A DNA stretch of 64,000 bases, taken from Desulfoscipio geothermicus (GTDB lineage: Bacteria > Bacillota > Desulfotomaculia > Desulfotomaculales > Desulfallaceae). Positions 1-9,544 of this stretch are shown one piece after another. Each line of letters starts with the position of its first letter. Within the stretch, counting starts at the first letter, position 1. Both the position numbers and the translations under genes were made by a program. The notes beneath the pieces are model-generated. The model ran no database searches. It was not told where the DNA came from and saw only the letters and a list, made by a program, of their open reading frames with translations. The stretch lies in NCBI GenBank assembly GCA_016841645.1, contig JAENYS010000006.1, positions 1 through 64,000 on the forward strand. The letters are read 5' to 3'.

Positions 1-55
1 AAGACACCGCCCTTTCACGGCGGTAACCCGGGTTCGAATCCCGGTGGGGTCACCA
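1..55 (+). tRNA. tRNA-Glu (TTC), 3' part only
   Basis: The window opens inside a tRNA. The anticodon stem (7-11 with 19-23) encloses a seven-base loop with anticodon TTC at 14-16. The T arm (28-32 with 40-44) has a TTCGAAT loop. The 3' acceptor strand is followed by an encoded CCA at 53-55. The D arm and 5' acceptor strand lie before the window. The anticodon identifies it as tRNA-Glu. Confidence 0.93.
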
Positions 56-60
56 ATTCA

Positions 61-100
61 AAGCTATCTTTCCTGTAAATGAGGGGGGTAGCTTTTTTAT
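61..100 (+). terminator. Rho-independent terminator after tRNA-Glu
   Basis: AAGCTA at 61-66 pairs with TAGCTT at 89-94. The pairing can be extended by a C/T-rich against G-rich segment, and a T-rich run follows. It ends the tRNA transcript on the plus strand. Confidence 0.8.
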
Positions 101-155
101 TTTTTAGGAGTGACTATTTTCCATCTAACATCCATGATCTTTAATCACAACCCAC

Positions 156-1409
156 TCATGAAAATGGGTTTTCAAGGTTTTGAGTTAATAACGTTGCCAA
201 ACGTTGGCCCAGTATAGCAGAGGCATGCTCGGTTTCTACGTATTGACGTGCTTTTCTACCCCACTCGGCAGTACGCTCAGGGTGTTCTACCATCTCCAAT
301 AAGGTCTGCACTATATCATCTTTATGGCCACCGGGTAAAACAACACCACCGCCACTTAAAGCAACCGGGTTGTCGTCAGCCCGGTCACATAGAAAAATAA
401 CAGGTAAACCGGCAGCCATATAATCGAATATTTTGTTCGGGCTGACCCCCCATTGAAAAACTGGGGAATCTTGAAAAGAATGCATACCTGTGTTAACTTT
501 TCTTAATAAAGATGGCACATACTCTTTAGCTACCGGATTAACAAAAGTGACGTTGTCCAGCTGCTCCTGTGCGGCTCTATTTTGAAGCCGTGGTTTTTCC
601 GGGCCATTACCCACCAGAAGAAAATGTATGTTCATTTTACCTAGATTTTTAAGAGCACAGGCGGCATCAAGTATAGTATCTAATCCATTGGCTATACCAT
701 GAGTTCCGGTATATATAGCAATAAACTTACCCGATAAGCTTTGGAAAATATTTTCCATTTCGATGGATAGGGGTCGAGGGCTGCTGTCATAACGGGTTAA
801 GTTAACACCGTTTGGCAGGTAGAATATTTTTTCTTTGGGAATGTTAAACTGTGCTATATATTCACCAGCTTTTGGTAAGAGTGTTATAATCCCATCGGCC
901 TTACGGTAAAGAAATATTTCCAGCCGCCTTAATAACCGGATAATTGGTTGGCGTTCTGAAACTTTTCCGATATCAATAAGTACCTGGGGCCATAGATCGC
1001 GCACCTCGAAGATAAAGCGGCAACGGTGATGTCTGGCCAGCCAATAAGCGGACAATACAGCAAGGAGATGCACCGAGGATCCAATGATCATATCTGGTTT
1101 TTCCCGCTTCCAGGCTGTCTGTAGTACCTTTTTTGTATAATCAAGCATATTCCGCACTCTGTCCCGGCCATTGTCCTGGTATGCTTCGGTTTTTAGCCAA
1201 ACAAAATGCACTCCATTATGGTATTCTTCTTTAATTGTCTCACCGGGTAAAAGATGGGCCTCGCTATGGGTTTGGTGATTAAAGGATGCTGCAAATATAG
1301 TAACCTCCCAGCCCAATTGTACTAATTCGCCGGCCAGATCAAAATGACGCGTGCCACCACTTTCATTGGGGCCGATCGCATAATGATTTAATATCCACAG
1401 TTTGGGCAT
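156..1409 (-). CDS. Glycosyltransferase family 4 (WbuB-like)
   Basis: A 417-residue GT-B glycosyltransferase that probably adds a sugar to a lipid-linked glycan at the cytoplasmic face. The N-terminal half has a glycine-rich acceptor-domain motif (SGGTRHFDLAGEL) like WbuB-type enzymes. The C-terminal half has the nucleotide-sugar region ending in GVSPNKIFDYMAAGLPVIF. It is the last gene of a minus-strand operon behind aminotransferase, acyltransferase and oxidoreductase genes, which suggests that it transfers the modified amino sugar made by those enzymes. An in-frame ATG lies 15 bases further upstream (1424), but GGGAGA stands at good distance before the ATG at 1409, so the later start is preferred. 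Donor and acceptor cannot be read from sequence. Confidence 0.85.
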   Translation of the reverse strand: MPKLWILNHYAIGPNESGGTRHFDLAGELVQLGWEVTIFAASFNHQTHSEAHLLPGETIKEEYHNGVHFVWLKTEAYQDNGRDRVRNMLDYTKKVLQTAWKREKPDMIIGSSVHLLAVLSAYWLARHHRCRFIFEVRDLWPQVLIDIGKVSERQPIIRLLRRLEIFLYRKADGIITLLPKAGEYIAQFNIPKEKIFYLPNGVNLTRYDSSPRPLSIEMENIFQSLSGKFIAIYTGTHGIANGLDTILDAACALKNLGKMNIHFLLVGNGPEKPRLQNRAAQEQLDNVTFVNPVAKEYVPSLLRKVNTGMHSFQDSPVFQWGVSPNKIFDYMAAGLPVIFLCDRADDNPVALSGGGVVLPGGHKDDIVQTLLEMVEHPERTAEWGRKARQYVETEHASAILGQRLATLLTQNLENPFS

Positions 1410-1458
1410 TATTTTTTCTCCCATAATTATATAAGGTTATATCAGCCGTTTAAACTGT

Positions 1459-2592
1459 TTAGCTATTATCAGATAACCATTTTTTAATAACCTGGCAAAC
1501 ATATTCAATTTGTGCTTGAGATATTTCCGCATCCATAGGCAGGCTTAGAATTTCGTGACCGGCTTTTTCGGTAACGGGGAAATCGCCTGCTTGATGACCA
1601 AGATATTTGTAGGCGGGTTGCAGATGTAATGGTATGGGGTAATGTATTCCTGTTGAAATACCTGCTTTTTTGAGGTAATTTTGCAATGCATCTCTTTGTT
1701 TAACTCTGATCACATAAAGGTGAAAAACGTGTTTTGCTAATTCTGCCACAAACGGGACTTGAAGGTACGATTGGCCTGCCAAACCCTCCGAATAATAATG
1801 AGCATTTTTCACTCTTTTTTCTGTCCATTCAGCCAGATATTTCAGCTTGACTCTGAGTATTGCTGCTTGCATGGCATCAAGACGGCTATTGTATCCTTCC
1901 ATAAGGTGCTCGTACTTTTGGGTGCGGCCGTGATCTCTAAGCATGGCGATAGATTGGGCTACTTGCGCGTTATTTGTAACCACAGCTCCAGCATCACCAT
2001 AGGCACCGAGATTTTTGCCTGGGTAAAAACTAAAGCAGGTGGCGTCTGAAATCATTCCAATCCTTTGCCCATTATATTCGGCGCCATGGGCCTGGGCGGC
2101 ATCTTCGATAATTCGCAGTGCATTTTTGCCTGCGATTTCATTAATCTCATCCATAGGGCATGGCTGGCCGTATAAATGCACGGCAATAATTGCCTTAACC
2201 GGTAAATTCTTTGCTCTTAACTGCTTTATTTTAGTTTCCAGTTGGTTGGGGTCAATCAATAATGTATCCTGGTTTACGTCAACAAAGACAGGTTTTGCTC
2301 CCACCCGGGAGACTGCTTCGGTGGTTGCTATGAAGGTATTTGGCACGGTAACTACCAGGTCCTCATTTCCCACCCCGATGGCTTTAAGCGCAAGGGTAAG
2401 GGCGTCAGTGCCATTGCCAACGCCAACACAGTGCTTGGCATGGCAGAAGGAGGCAAATTCCTGTTCAAATAGTTGCACCTCAGGACCCATAATAAAGTTT
2501 GCGGAATCCAAAACATTGTTAATAGCTTGTTGGACTTCAATTTTTATCTTTGCGTATTGGGCAGGAATATCGACAAAAGGGATCATTAGCAT
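1459..2592 (-). CDS. DegT/DnrJ/EryC1/StrS-family sugar aminotransferase
   Basis: A 377-residue PLP-dependent aminotransferase that adds an amino group to a keto nucleotide sugar. The family features are visible: GNGTDAL near residue 60, EDAAQAHGA near 163 and [15 protein letters not shown] with the PLP lysine at residue 193. AGGAG sits 7 bases before the ATG. It lies between a hexapeptide acyltransferase and a GT4 gene and downstream of a Gfo/Idh/MocA oxidoreductase. That set matches the WbpB-WbpE-WbpD logic (oxidise C3, aminate, acetylate), so a WbpE/WlbC-like role in a 3-amino-3-deoxy sugar is likely. The exact substrate is inferred, not shown. Confidence 0.9.
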   Translation of the reverse strand: MLMIPFVDIPAQYAKIKIEVQQAINNVLDSANFIMGPEVQLFEQEFASFCHAKHCVGVGNGTDALTLALKAIGVGNEDLVVTVPNTFIATTEAVSRVGAKPVFVDVNQDTLLIDPNQLETKIKQLRAKNLPVKAIIAVHLYGQPCPMDEINEIAGKNALRIIEDAAQAHGAEYNGQRIGMISDATCFSFYPGKNLGAYGDAGAVVTNNAQVAQSIAMLRDHGRTQKYEHLMEGYNSRLDAMQAAILRVKLKYLAEWTEKRVKNAHYYSEGLAGQSYLQVPFVAELAKHVFHLYVIRVKQRDALQNYLKKAGISTGIHYPIPLHLQPAYKYLGHQAGDFPVTEKAGHEILSLPMDAEISQAQIEYVCQVIKKWLSDNS

Positions 2593-2606
2593 AATGCAGC
2601 TCCTTT

Positions 2607-3209
2607 TTATTTATAAGGTAGGTTATCTAAATCGTTAATTATTTGGGCCGGGTTACCGGCCACTACTTTCTTGGCTGGTACATCCTTGGTTACAACTGAC
2701 CCGGCGCCAACCAAACAGTTTTCTCCAAGGGTTATGCCGGGTAATAGAGTGCTGTTTGCTCCCACCTTAGCATTTTTCTTAATATGGGCTCCTTTTAAGT
2801 TGCTTTTGGCGTCTGGTGATAATGGGTAAAGAGCATTTGTAACAACCACATTGGGCCCTATCCAGGCACCTTCCTCCAAGGTACAATACTCTGGAATAAA
2901 TGCCTGGGAATGAATACGCACTCCATCGTTTATTAAAACATGATGTTCAATAACACTGCCGGTACCGATACTGACCTGATCACCAATGACGTTCTCTTCA
3001 CGGATCATGACAAGATGTCCGGTTTGAAAATCGGCACCTATTTTATTGCCGGCATATATTACGGTATAAGAACGAATGATGGCATTATCGCCAATCACTG
3101 TGTCCAGTTCGCCGTCGGCCTTACCCTTTGGAGGAAGGCCAATAATTACACAGTTGCCTATATGAACGTTGTTACCGATTTTAACATTCGGGTAGATCTT
3201 ATAATCCAT
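2607..3209 (-). CDS. Left-handed beta-helix (hexapeptide repeat) sugar N-acyltransferase
   Basis: About 200 residues built almost entirely of hexapeptide repeats ([LIV]-G-x4), the left-handed beta-helix of WbpD/WlbB-type N-acetyltransferases. The repeats run from the [15 protein letters not shown] segment through to [19 protein letters not shown], the usual C-terminal seal. It probably acetylates the amino group placed by the adjacent aminotransferase. The first ATG in frame is at 3218. AAGGA stands 8 bases before the ATG at 3209, so MDYKIYP is the preferred start. The gene overlaps the end of the upstream oxidoreductase by about 11 bases, indicating translational coupling. Confidence 0.88.
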   Translation of the reverse strand: MDYKIYPNVKIGNNVHIGNCVIIGLPPKGKADGELDTVIGDNAIIRSYTVIYAGNKIGADFQTGHLVMIREENVIGDQVSIGTGSVIEHHVLINDGVRIHSQAFIPEYCTLEEGAWIGPNVVVTNALYPLSPDAKSNLKGAHIKKNAKVGANSTLLPGITLGENCLVGAGSVVTKDVPAKKVVAGNPAQIINDLDNLPYK

Positions 3210-4218
3210 TGGACACATCCTTAGTTAATTGGCTGTTGGCCATAATTCTCCATATTAATTCAAGGGCTTTTTTACCATCTTCACTTTTTATTAAGGGTTC
3301 TCTTTGCTCAATAATAGCCAAGCTTACATTCTCAATAACCTTATAATGGCCGTACCACTTGGGCACCTCAAGCACATCATTTGGCGAAATTTCATCCACC
3401 TGCCAGGCGCGAATACTATTAAGCTTAGGGCCACCTAAAACAACGCAACCCTTTTCACCAATAATAGTTAAAGTTTCCTCCAGGTTTTTGGGGTAAGCGC
3501 AGGTGGTGGCATTAATGGTACCAATGGCGCTGTTTTTAAATTGAACAATGGCAGCGGCAGTATCCTCAACTTCAATATCATGTCCTAATGTTGCCCGATA
3601 AGCTTGTAAATGTTTAACTTCACCCAAGTAGTAAAGCAAAAGATCAATATGATGAATAGCTTGGTTTAAAAGTACGCCGCCATCCATTAACCTGGTCCCT
3701 CGCCAGGCTGCTTCGTTATAATATTCTTGTGGCCGGTACCAATTCACGCAGGTACTGCCTGATATTATTCGACCCATGGCTCCCTGGTCTATCGTTTTTT
3801 TTAATAAAATAGTGGCGGGTAGAAAACGATTATTTAAAACCGTTGTTAATATGCGTTTAGCTTTTTGAGCGGCATAAATCATCGCGTCAGCCTGTTCCAG
3901 TGTCATGGCCATTGGCTTTTCAACCACAGCATGCTTTCCTGCGTTAAGAGCGTCAATAGCCATTTGGGCATGCAGGCCGCTTGGTGTGGCAATGATAACA
4001 GCATCAATATCTTGGTTTGCTAAAAGTGTGTGATAATTTTTGAAAGCTTGGCAATTAAAGCGCTGGGCCATAGATTTTGATTTTACCAAATCGCTGTCCG
4101 CTACCGCAGTCACACAGGCGGTATTTAAGTTTTCAAAAACATCAATATAACGCTCTGTTATTGCTCCGCAACCTATAATGCCATATTTAACGAACCTGGC
4201 TGGTTTCTGGTCCGGCAA
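3199..4218 (-). CDS. Gfo/Idh/MocA-family NAD(P)-dependent sugar oxidoreductase
   Basis: A 339-residue dehydrogenase with an N-terminal Rossmann fold (GIIGCGAITERYIDVF near residue 13), the family EKP motif (VVEKPMAMT) that carries the catalytic lysine, and the C-terminal GFO/IDH domain with NQAIHHIDLLLYYLG. It starts with TTG, supported by AGGAGGGG about 8 bases upstream. It is the first gene of the minus-strand operon, followed by acyltransferase, aminotransferase and GT4. By analogy with WbpB/WlbA it would oxidise C3 of a UDP-sugar to a ketone ready for transamination. The substrate is inferred from the neighbours. Confidence 0.87.
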   Translation of the reverse strand: MPDQKPARFVKYGIIGCGAITERYIDVFENLNTACVTAVADSDLVKSKSMAQRFNCQAFKNYHTLLANQDIDAVIIATPSGLHAQMAIDALNAGKHAVVEKPMAMTLEQADAMIYAAQKAKRILTTVLNNRFLPATILLKKTIDQGAMGRIISGSTCVNWYRPQEYYNEAAWRGTRLMDGGVLLNQAIHHIDLLLYYLGEVKHLQAYRATLGHDIEVEDTAAAIVQFKNSAIGTINATTCAYPKNLEETLTIIGEKGCVVLGGPKLNSIRAWQVDEISPNDVLEVPKWYGHYKVIENVSLAIIEQREPLIKSEDGKKALELIWRIMANSQLTKDVSNGL

Positions 4219-4506
4219 AATTTCCCCTCCTGCTCTGGCAAAATTTTATAAACATTGCTTACACAATACGCGAATAATCACTATATGGTTACATAAAAAC
4301 ATATTAAAAATGCAGGGAGAGGGAGCTATAAAAACTTACTCCCAGTGTTTTTTTTTGAGTTTAGACCGGCTGCTGTATACTATGCAGGTTTTATTTCAGT
4401 TGATAAAGATATTTGCAAGGCTATTTTTTTATCACCTTATCTGCTGTTCTTCCATATCATAGAAAATAAAACTTACCTTGCACGGTATAAAAAGAGAGGG
4501 AATATA

Positions 4507-5913
4507 GTGGAGGACAGGCAAACTAGGGTATTAATAGTAGGTGCGGGTTTAGCCGGAAGCCTGGCTGTTCAATCCATTAACAATATGAAAGAGGGGCCGT
4601 TGGTTATCGGTTTTATTGATGACGATGAGAACAAACTAAACTTAAAAATCTGTGGTTTACCCGTTCTGGGCAATCGTTTGGATATTCCGCGTATTACTGA
4701 AAAGCACAAAGTAAACGAAATAATTATTGCCCTGCCTTCAGCGCCTCCCGTTGAGGTAAGCGGTATTATCCAAATATGTGAAAGGCTGTCCGATGTTAAA
4801 ATTAAAATACTGCCTGGTACCTATGATTTAAAAACTGGTCTCATTAATCCTACCCCCATACGAGAAGTGCAGTTAGAGGATTTATTGGGCCGTAAGCCGT
4901 TATCCCTTGATTTAAACAGTATAAATAACTATTTAACTGACCAGGTGGTACTGGTAACCGGTGCCGGTGGTTCGGTGGGCACGGAGCTAAGCACCAATAT
5001 AGCCAATAGCAGCCCAGGACAATTAGTGTTAATGGGCCGGGGAGAAAATAGTATTTATGAAGTGGAAAGAAAGTTAAAACTAAGCCACCCGTATATAGAT
5101 ATAGCTACTGAAATAGCCGATATCAGAGACCGCGGCAGAATGACCAGGCTGTTTCAAAAATACAGACCCGGGGTTGTCTTCCACGCCGCTGCTCACAAGC
5201 ATGTGCCCTATATGGAGAGGATACCTGAGGAGGCGGTAAAGAATAACATCTTAGGAACCTGGGTTATGTGTGAAGTGGCACATGATTTTAAGTGTGACAA
5301 ATTTGTTTTAATATCCACCGATAAGGCTGTTAAGCCAACCAGTGTCATGGGGGCAACTAAAAGGATAGCTGAAACCATTGCAGTAATGATGAATAATCAG
5401 AGCCACACTAAATTTTCCGCTGTTCGTTTTGGGAATATACTGGGCAGCAGGGGCAGTGTCATACCTTTGTTTGAGAAACAAATTGCCGGGGGCGGGCCGG
5501 TTACCATTACTCACCCGCAAATGACGCGCTATTTTATGACGGTAAGTGAGGCTGCCTGGCTGGTTATCCAGGCGGGGGCAATCGCCGTGGGAGGGGAAGT
5601 ATTTGTTCTGGATATGGGTGAACCCGTATGTATAAAAGACCTGGCCTATAAACTTATTAAGTTAAATGGCCAACAGCCTGAAAAGGATATTGCCATCCGG
5701 TACACCGGCATAAGACCGGGCGAAAAAATTACCGAAGTTCTTGTTGGGGACGATGAAGAAGTAAAAGCTACCCGGCATAAGAAAATATCTGCCGTTTATA
5801 GCTCGATGAAAGATTTCGCCCGGTTGAAAGAGCTGCTTGCCACCCTGGAAGATCCCTGTTTTTCTTATGCGGAGGAAGATATCAGGTGCCTGCTGCAGCC
5901 ATATTTAGGGTAA
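4507..5913 (+). CDS. CapD/FlaA1-type nucleotide-sugar 4,6-dehydratase, short form without membrane domain
   Basis: An N-terminal NAD-binding segment (VLIVGAGLAGSLAV) is followed by an SDR domain with VTGAGGSVGTELSTN, HAAAHKHVPYME and STDKAVKPTSVMGATKR. This is the FlaA1/WbpM signature, in which the usual tyrosine of YxxxK is a methionine (MGATK). The expected reaction is dehydration of UDP-GlcNAc to the 4-keto-6-deoxy sugar. The frame stays open to 4345, but the GTG at 4507 has GAGAGGG six bases before it and fits the domain start. From there the protein is 468 residues and lacks the four-helix membrane region of full-length CapD/WbpM. It is divergent from the minus-strand sugar operon and feeds the same locus. 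Confidence 0.87.
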   Translation: MEDRQTRVLIVGAGLAGSLAVQSINNMKEGPLVIGFIDDDENKLNLKICGLPVLGNRLDIPRITEKHKVNEIIIALPSAPPVEVSGIIQICERLSDVKIKILPGTYDLKTGLINPTPIREVQLEDLLGRKPLSLDLNSINNYLTDQVVLVTGAGGSVGTELSTNIANSSPGQLVLMGRGENSIYEVERKLKLSHPYIDIATEIADIRDRGRMTRLFQKYRPGVVFHAAAHKHVPYMERIPEEAVKNNILGTWVMCEVAHDFKCDKFVLISTDKAVKPTSVMGATKRIAETIAVMMNNQSHTKFSAVRFGNILGSRGSVIPLFEKQIAGGGPVTITHPQMTRYFMTVSEAAWLVIQAGAIAVGGEVFVLDMGEPVCIKDLAYKLIKLNGQQPEKDIAIRYTGIRPGEKITEVLVGDDEEVKATRHKKISAVYSSMKDFARLKELLATLEDPCFSYAEEDIRCLLQPYLG

Positions 5914-5920
5914 GGCGCTA

Positions 5921-5971
5921 AAAAGGGGATTGCTGAAACCGCAATAACGGTTTTAGCAATCCCCTTTATTT
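5921..5971. terminator. Bidirectional terminator between convergent genes
   Basis: AAAGGGGATTGCT at 5922-5934 pairs with its complement at about 5955-5967, with an inner AAACCG/CGGTTT stem. A- and T-rich flanks make it usable from both sides. It separates the CapD-type gene from the convergent membrane protein gene and overlaps the end of the latter. Confidence 0.88.
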
Positions 5972-6301
5972 TATGTAGACAATGACTAGCGTTAATAAGT
6001 GCAGCAGTTGGTCCATGATGCTGGCGGGATGAAAAACTTTCAATTTACCGGTGGCTACTCTCATTTTAATAAAATCTATCATGGCGTGTGTGGCAAAAAG
6101 AAATAGCACTTTCCATGGGGCAAAAAGGCTTAGTAGGCCGAGGCCGGGACACATGGCCAGGGACCATAAGGAGGCATGGATGAGTAGCCCCAAAAAATTT
6201 TTTCTTTTATAGATACCCAGTTTTGTTTTTTGTAAGGTGTATTCTGTGAAAATGTGGCCACCAAGTGTTATTAGAAGTGCCGGTAACAGCAATTGCATCA
6301 C
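5966..6301 (-). CDS. Small integral membrane protein, DUF3307-like
   Basis: A 111-residue protein with about four hydrophobic segments and little else. The pattern of an N-terminal LLLPALLITLGGHIFTEYTLQ, a central HASLW and a late ATHAMIDFIKMR...MDQLLHLL resembles DUF3307 membrane proteins, whose function is unknown. The start is GTG or the ATG that follows it; neither has a well-spaced ribosome site. It stands alone between the CapD-type and UDP-glucose dehydrogenase genes and points the opposite way, so it need not belong to the glycan pathway. Confidence 0.65.
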   Translation of the reverse strand: MMQLLLPALLITLGGHIFTEYTLQKTKLGIYKRKNFLGLLIHASLWSLAMCPGLGLLSLFAPWKVLFLFATHAMIDFIKMRVATGKLKVFHPASIMDQLLHLLTLVIVYIK

Positions 6302-6451
6302 CTGCTTTGAGTCTTTGTTTATACTAACTTTTTACTGATTGAGAGTGTATTTGCGTCGTATATGCCCATTAAACGCTCGGAGTTGTAACACAACATTTTC
6401 CTTAATCATATCTTTATCAAAAAGATATTTGCTATGGAGGAGAACAAGATA

Positions 6452-7855
6452 ATGCAGGTGACTATTATTGGATCAGGTTATGTTGGATTGACCACCGGAG
6501 TGGCTCTTGCTTACCTGGGGCATCAAGTTACTTTGGTGGATAAAAACCCGGTGGTAGTAGGCTCTTTAGTAAACGGTGTCAGCACCATATATGAATATGG
6601 CATGGATATGTTAATGCAAAAAGCCAGGCATAATATCAATTTTACTACTTCCTTTGCCGGGGTTGGTAGTTCTCGGGTAATTCTTATTGCGGTGGGTACA
6701 CCATCAAAAAGTAACGGGGATGCGGACCTTGGTTTTGTGGAAAGCGCAGTGACCCAAATAGCTGAGCAGCTTGATGGCAACAATTACCCGGTTATTGTTG
6801 ACAAATCCACCGTGCCTCCGGGGACGGCCAACAGGGTAAGAACGCTGGTCAATAATATACTGATCGGCAGAAGATTGCATCCGGAGGTTAATGTAGCTTC
6901 CAATCCTGAATTTTTACGGGAGGGAACCGCTTTTTTGGATGCGCTTTATCCCGACCGGATTGTTATTGGCGCTGAGGAACAATCAACCACGGAACTGCTA
7001 ATTGAACTTAACAAGCCCATTATTGAGCAGGATTTTGTTGTCCCGGCATCTTTGCCCAGGCCAAAGGGATATACCGGTCCGGTATTGTTTTCTACTAATC
7101 CTCTAAATGCCGAATTGATTAAATATGCTTCAAACGCATTTTTATCCGCCAAGATTTCCTTTATCAATGAATTTGCCGGGCTGGCAGAACTATTGAACGC
7201 AGATATCATTGAGATTGCTCACGGCATGGGCCTGGATAGCAGAATCGGTGATAAATTTCTGCGGGCCGGAGTGGGTTGGGGAGGCAGTTGTTTTGGTAAA
7301 GACGCCCGTGCTATACTGTACACCGCCCAAAAATATGGTTATTCTCTCCCTTTGGTGCAAGCAGCTATTGAAGTGAATGACAGGCAGAAGAAGCTGGTGT
7401 TATCGAAAATTCGTTCCGCTTTAAAAACGGTTCCCGGTAGCACCATCGGCATCATGGGGTTGGCATTTAAGCCCGACACAGACGATATTCGCGATACACC
7501 CGCTAAGGATTTGATTTCTGAATTGCTTAATATGGGTGCCTTCATCAAAGTATATGATCCTATGGCTATGGATAATTACAAAAAACAATATCCTGATTTG
7601 CCCGTGGAATATGCTATGGATTTGGAGAATTTAGCTAAGGGCTGTGACGCGCTGGTGCTGCTTACCGAGTGGGAGCAGTTTAAGGATGCCGACTTGCCGG
7701 CACTGCGCCAAATGATGAAAAGATATATATTCATTGACGGAAGAAACTTGTTTGATCCCCGGGTGATGAGCGAACTGGGTTTTGTGTACTGTGGTGTCGG
7801 CAGGTGTGTGCAGGTAAAAGAGCTTGATGCTGCTGGACCAAAGGTACAGTTATAA
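6452..7855 (+). CDS. ugd: UDP-glucose 6-dehydrogenase family protein
   Basis: A 467-residue nucleotide-sugar dehydrogenase that oxidises a UDP-hexose twice to a uronate, most likely UDP-glucose to UDP-glucuronate. N-terminal Rossmann motif IGSGYVGLTTGVALAYLG, central VDKSTVPPGTA, and the active-site cysteine in GVGWGGSCFGKDARA; the canonical GSCFPKD has a Pro where this has Gly. The C-terminal UDP-binding domain contains GIMGLAFKPDTDDIRDTPA. GGAGGAG nine bases before the ATG at 6452 fixes that start; the ATG at 6434 lies inside the ribosome site. It opens a plus-strand operon and supplies the substrate for the UDP-glucuronate decarboxylase at 12.6-13.7 kb. Confidence 0.92.
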   Translation: MQVTIIGSGYVGLTTGVALAYLGHQVTLVDKNPVVVGSLVNGVSTIYEYGMDMLMQKARHNINFTTSFAGVGSSRVILIAVGTPSKSNGDADLGFVESAVTQIAEQLDGNNYPVIVDKSTVPPGTANRVRTLVNNILIGRRLHPEVNVASNPEFLREGTAFLDALYPDRIVIGAEEQSTTELLIELNKPIIEQDFVVPASLPRPKGYTGPVLFSTNPLNAELIKYASNAFLSAKISFINEFAGLAELLNADIIEIAHGMGLDSRIGDKFLRAGVGWGGSCFGKDARAILYTAQKYGYSLPLVQAAIEVNDRQKKLVLSKIRSALKTVPGSTIGIMGLAFKPDTDDIRDTPAKDLISELLNMGAFIKVYDPMAMDNYKKQYPDLPVEYAMDLENLAKGCDALVLLTEWEQFKDADLPALRQMMKRYIFIDGRNLFDPRVMSELGFVYCGVGRCVQVKELDAAGPKVQL

Positions 7856-8889
7856 TGTCGGAACATCACATATTAAGTACCCAAGACAGCGACACCTGGC
7901 TGGCGTTTTTAGCCAAAACTTCGGTTCCGGATATATATTTTACTCCCGGGTATGCACAAATTTTCAACCGGGAAGGTGATGCAAGGCTATTTGTTTATGA
8001 AAAGGACGCCCAATTTATTGTTTACCCCTATATTTTGCGCAGGGTGCACAGTCCGCCGGGCAAGCATACAGGTAAAACATACGATATAACTTCCCCTTAC
8101 GGTTATGGCGGTCCCCTGTATTCAGACGGAGTGAATGAAAGTCTGATTAGTGATTTCTATACTTGCTTTAAGCAATACTGCCGGGAAAACCGAATTATTA
8201 CCGAATTTATTCGTTTTCATCCTTTGCTTCAAAATCATGTGTTCATGAGCGGCCAGGTTGATGTGCAGAGAAACTCCACGGTGGTATTTATTGATCTAGC
8301 TAAAAACATCGATGAAATCTGGACGGGTTACCAGCGCAGCAACCGAAAAAATATAAAAAAAGCCATGCGTGAGGGTGTGTCGGTGACCATCGAAGCATCG
8401 CTCCGGTACTTCTCCGAATTTATCGCTATTTATGAGCAAACCATGGACAGAAATCTGGCCGATAAGTTTTATTATTTTTCCCCCGACTTTTTTAGCAGGA
8501 TACACCAGGGTTTAAAAAATCACTACGTGTATGCCCAGGCCTGGCTAAACGGGCAAATTGTGTCCACAGAGCTGCTGATTTATAACCGGCATTATATACA
8601 TTCCTTTTTAGGGGGCACCCTGGCGGAGTACTTTCCATACCGCCCCAATAATTTGCTCAAGCATGAGGTTATCAAGTGGGCTAAGAAGCAGGGTATCAGA
8701 TATTTCATATTGGGTGGCGGCAGAAGTGATAATGACGGCATCTTTAAGTATAAAAACACCTTCTCCGGGGAGTTAGCCGGGTACTACATCGGTAAAAAAA
8801 TTCATGACCGGGAAGCCGTGGACGAACTAACGGGCGCTTTATCCCAGGCGGATATCGGGGCAGGGTTTTTTCCACCTTATCGGAGGTGA
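7855..8889 (+). CDS. FemAB/GNAT-like acyl- or aminoacyltransferase
   Basis: A 344-residue protein of the GNAT-fold 'BioF2/FemAB-related' group often found in exopolysaccharide loci. It has a charged RSNRKNIKKAMREGVSV segment near residue 160, as in FemX/FemAB proteins, and a C-terminal half with EVIKWAKKQGIRYFILGGG and GIFKYKNTFSGEL. Such proteins transfer an acyl or aminoacyl group to peptidoglycan or glycan precursors; which one is not evident here. The ATG overlaps the stop of the dehydrogenase gene by one base, and the next gene starts inside its end, so the three are co-translated. Confidence 0.75.
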   Translation: MSEHHILSTQDSDTWLAFLAKTSVPDIYFTPGYAQIFNREGDARLFVYEKDAQFIVYPYILRRVHSPPGKHTGKTYDITSPYGYGGPLYSDGVNESLISDFYTCFKQYCRENRIITEFIRFHPLLQNHVFMSGQVDVQRNSTVVFIDLAKNIDEIWTGYQRSNRKNIKKAMREGVSVTIEASLRYFSEFIAIYEQTMDRNLADKFYYFSPDFFSRIHQGLKNHYVYAQAWLNGQIVSTELLIYNRHYIHSFLGGTLAEYFPYRPNNLLKHEVIKWAKKQGIRYFILGGGRSDNDGIFKYKNTFSGELAGYYIGKKIHDREAVDELTGALSQADIGAGFFPPYRR

Positions 8890-9518
8890 GCATAGCTATT
8901 AGTAAAACACAGGAAGTAATTAAAAGATGGTTTGATATTATTTTGTCTTTAGTATTACTGGTAATCTTTAGCCCTTTTATAGTTATAATCGCCCTGGCTA
9001 TAAAGATAACTTCGCCGGGGGAAATTGTTTTCAGGCAGCAAAGGGTGGGCAGGTACGGTAAAAATTTTTACTTGCTTAAGTTCAGGAGTATGGTAAAAAA
9101 CGCCCAATTTTTCGGATCGGGTATGCTGCTGGAAGAAAATGATGCCAGGATCACCCTGCTGGGTAAGTTTTTGCGAAAAACCAGCCTCGATGAACTGCCT
9201 CAACTGATTAACGTTTTAAAAGGCGAGATGAGTATTGTTGGTCCCCGCCCTGCACCTTTGCACCACTTACCTAAATATGATGACGAGCAAAGGCGCAGGC
9301 TGCAGGTAAGGCCCGGTATTACCGGGTGGGCTCAGGTAAATGGCCGGTTGGCTCTTTACTGGCCACAGAGAATTGAGCTTGATGTGTGGTATATTGACCA
9401 TTATTCCCTGTGGCTGGATTGTAAAATTTTAATAAAAACTGCCTTAACTGTTTTTGATAAAGAAAGTTCTGTCGCCAAGCCGGATCGCAAAGACGTCGAT
9501 CCTTTTATGAAAATGTAA
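8886..9518 (+). CDS. Phosphoglycosyl transferase (bacterial sugar transferase, PglC-like), first copy
   Basis: A 210-residue monotopic phosphoglycosyl transferase that moves a sugar phosphate from a UDP-sugar to undecaprenyl phosphate, the first membrane step of glycan assembly. Visible features: the re-entrant hydrophobic N-terminus (KRWFDIILSLVLL), LLKFRSM, the catalytic stretch [18 protein letters not shown] followed by VGPRP, and RPGITGWAQVNGR. The C-terminus ends in charged residues. The GTG start overlaps the stop of the preceding gene. A GGAGG lies right against it, an unusually short spacing, so translation may rely on coupling. A second PglC-like gene lies 3 kb downstream. Confidence 0.92.
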   Translation: MSIAISKTQEVIKRWFDIILSLVLLVIFSPFIVIIALAIKITSPGEIVFRQQRVGRYGKNFYLLKFRSMVKNAQFFGSGMLLEENDARITLLGKFLRKTSLDELPQLINVLKGEMSIVGPRPAPLHHLPKYDDEQRRRLQVRPGITGWAQVNGRLALYWPQRIELDVWYIDHYSLWLDCKILIKTALTVFDKESSVAKPDRKDVDPFMKM

Positions 9519-9544
9519 CGGGTGAAGTTGACAGGAGGAAAGAG

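Noticed and set aside
2039-2638. A 199-codon open frame on the plus strand opposite the aminotransferase gene
   Set aside because: It mirrors the real gene's codon pattern and has no domain or ribosome site.
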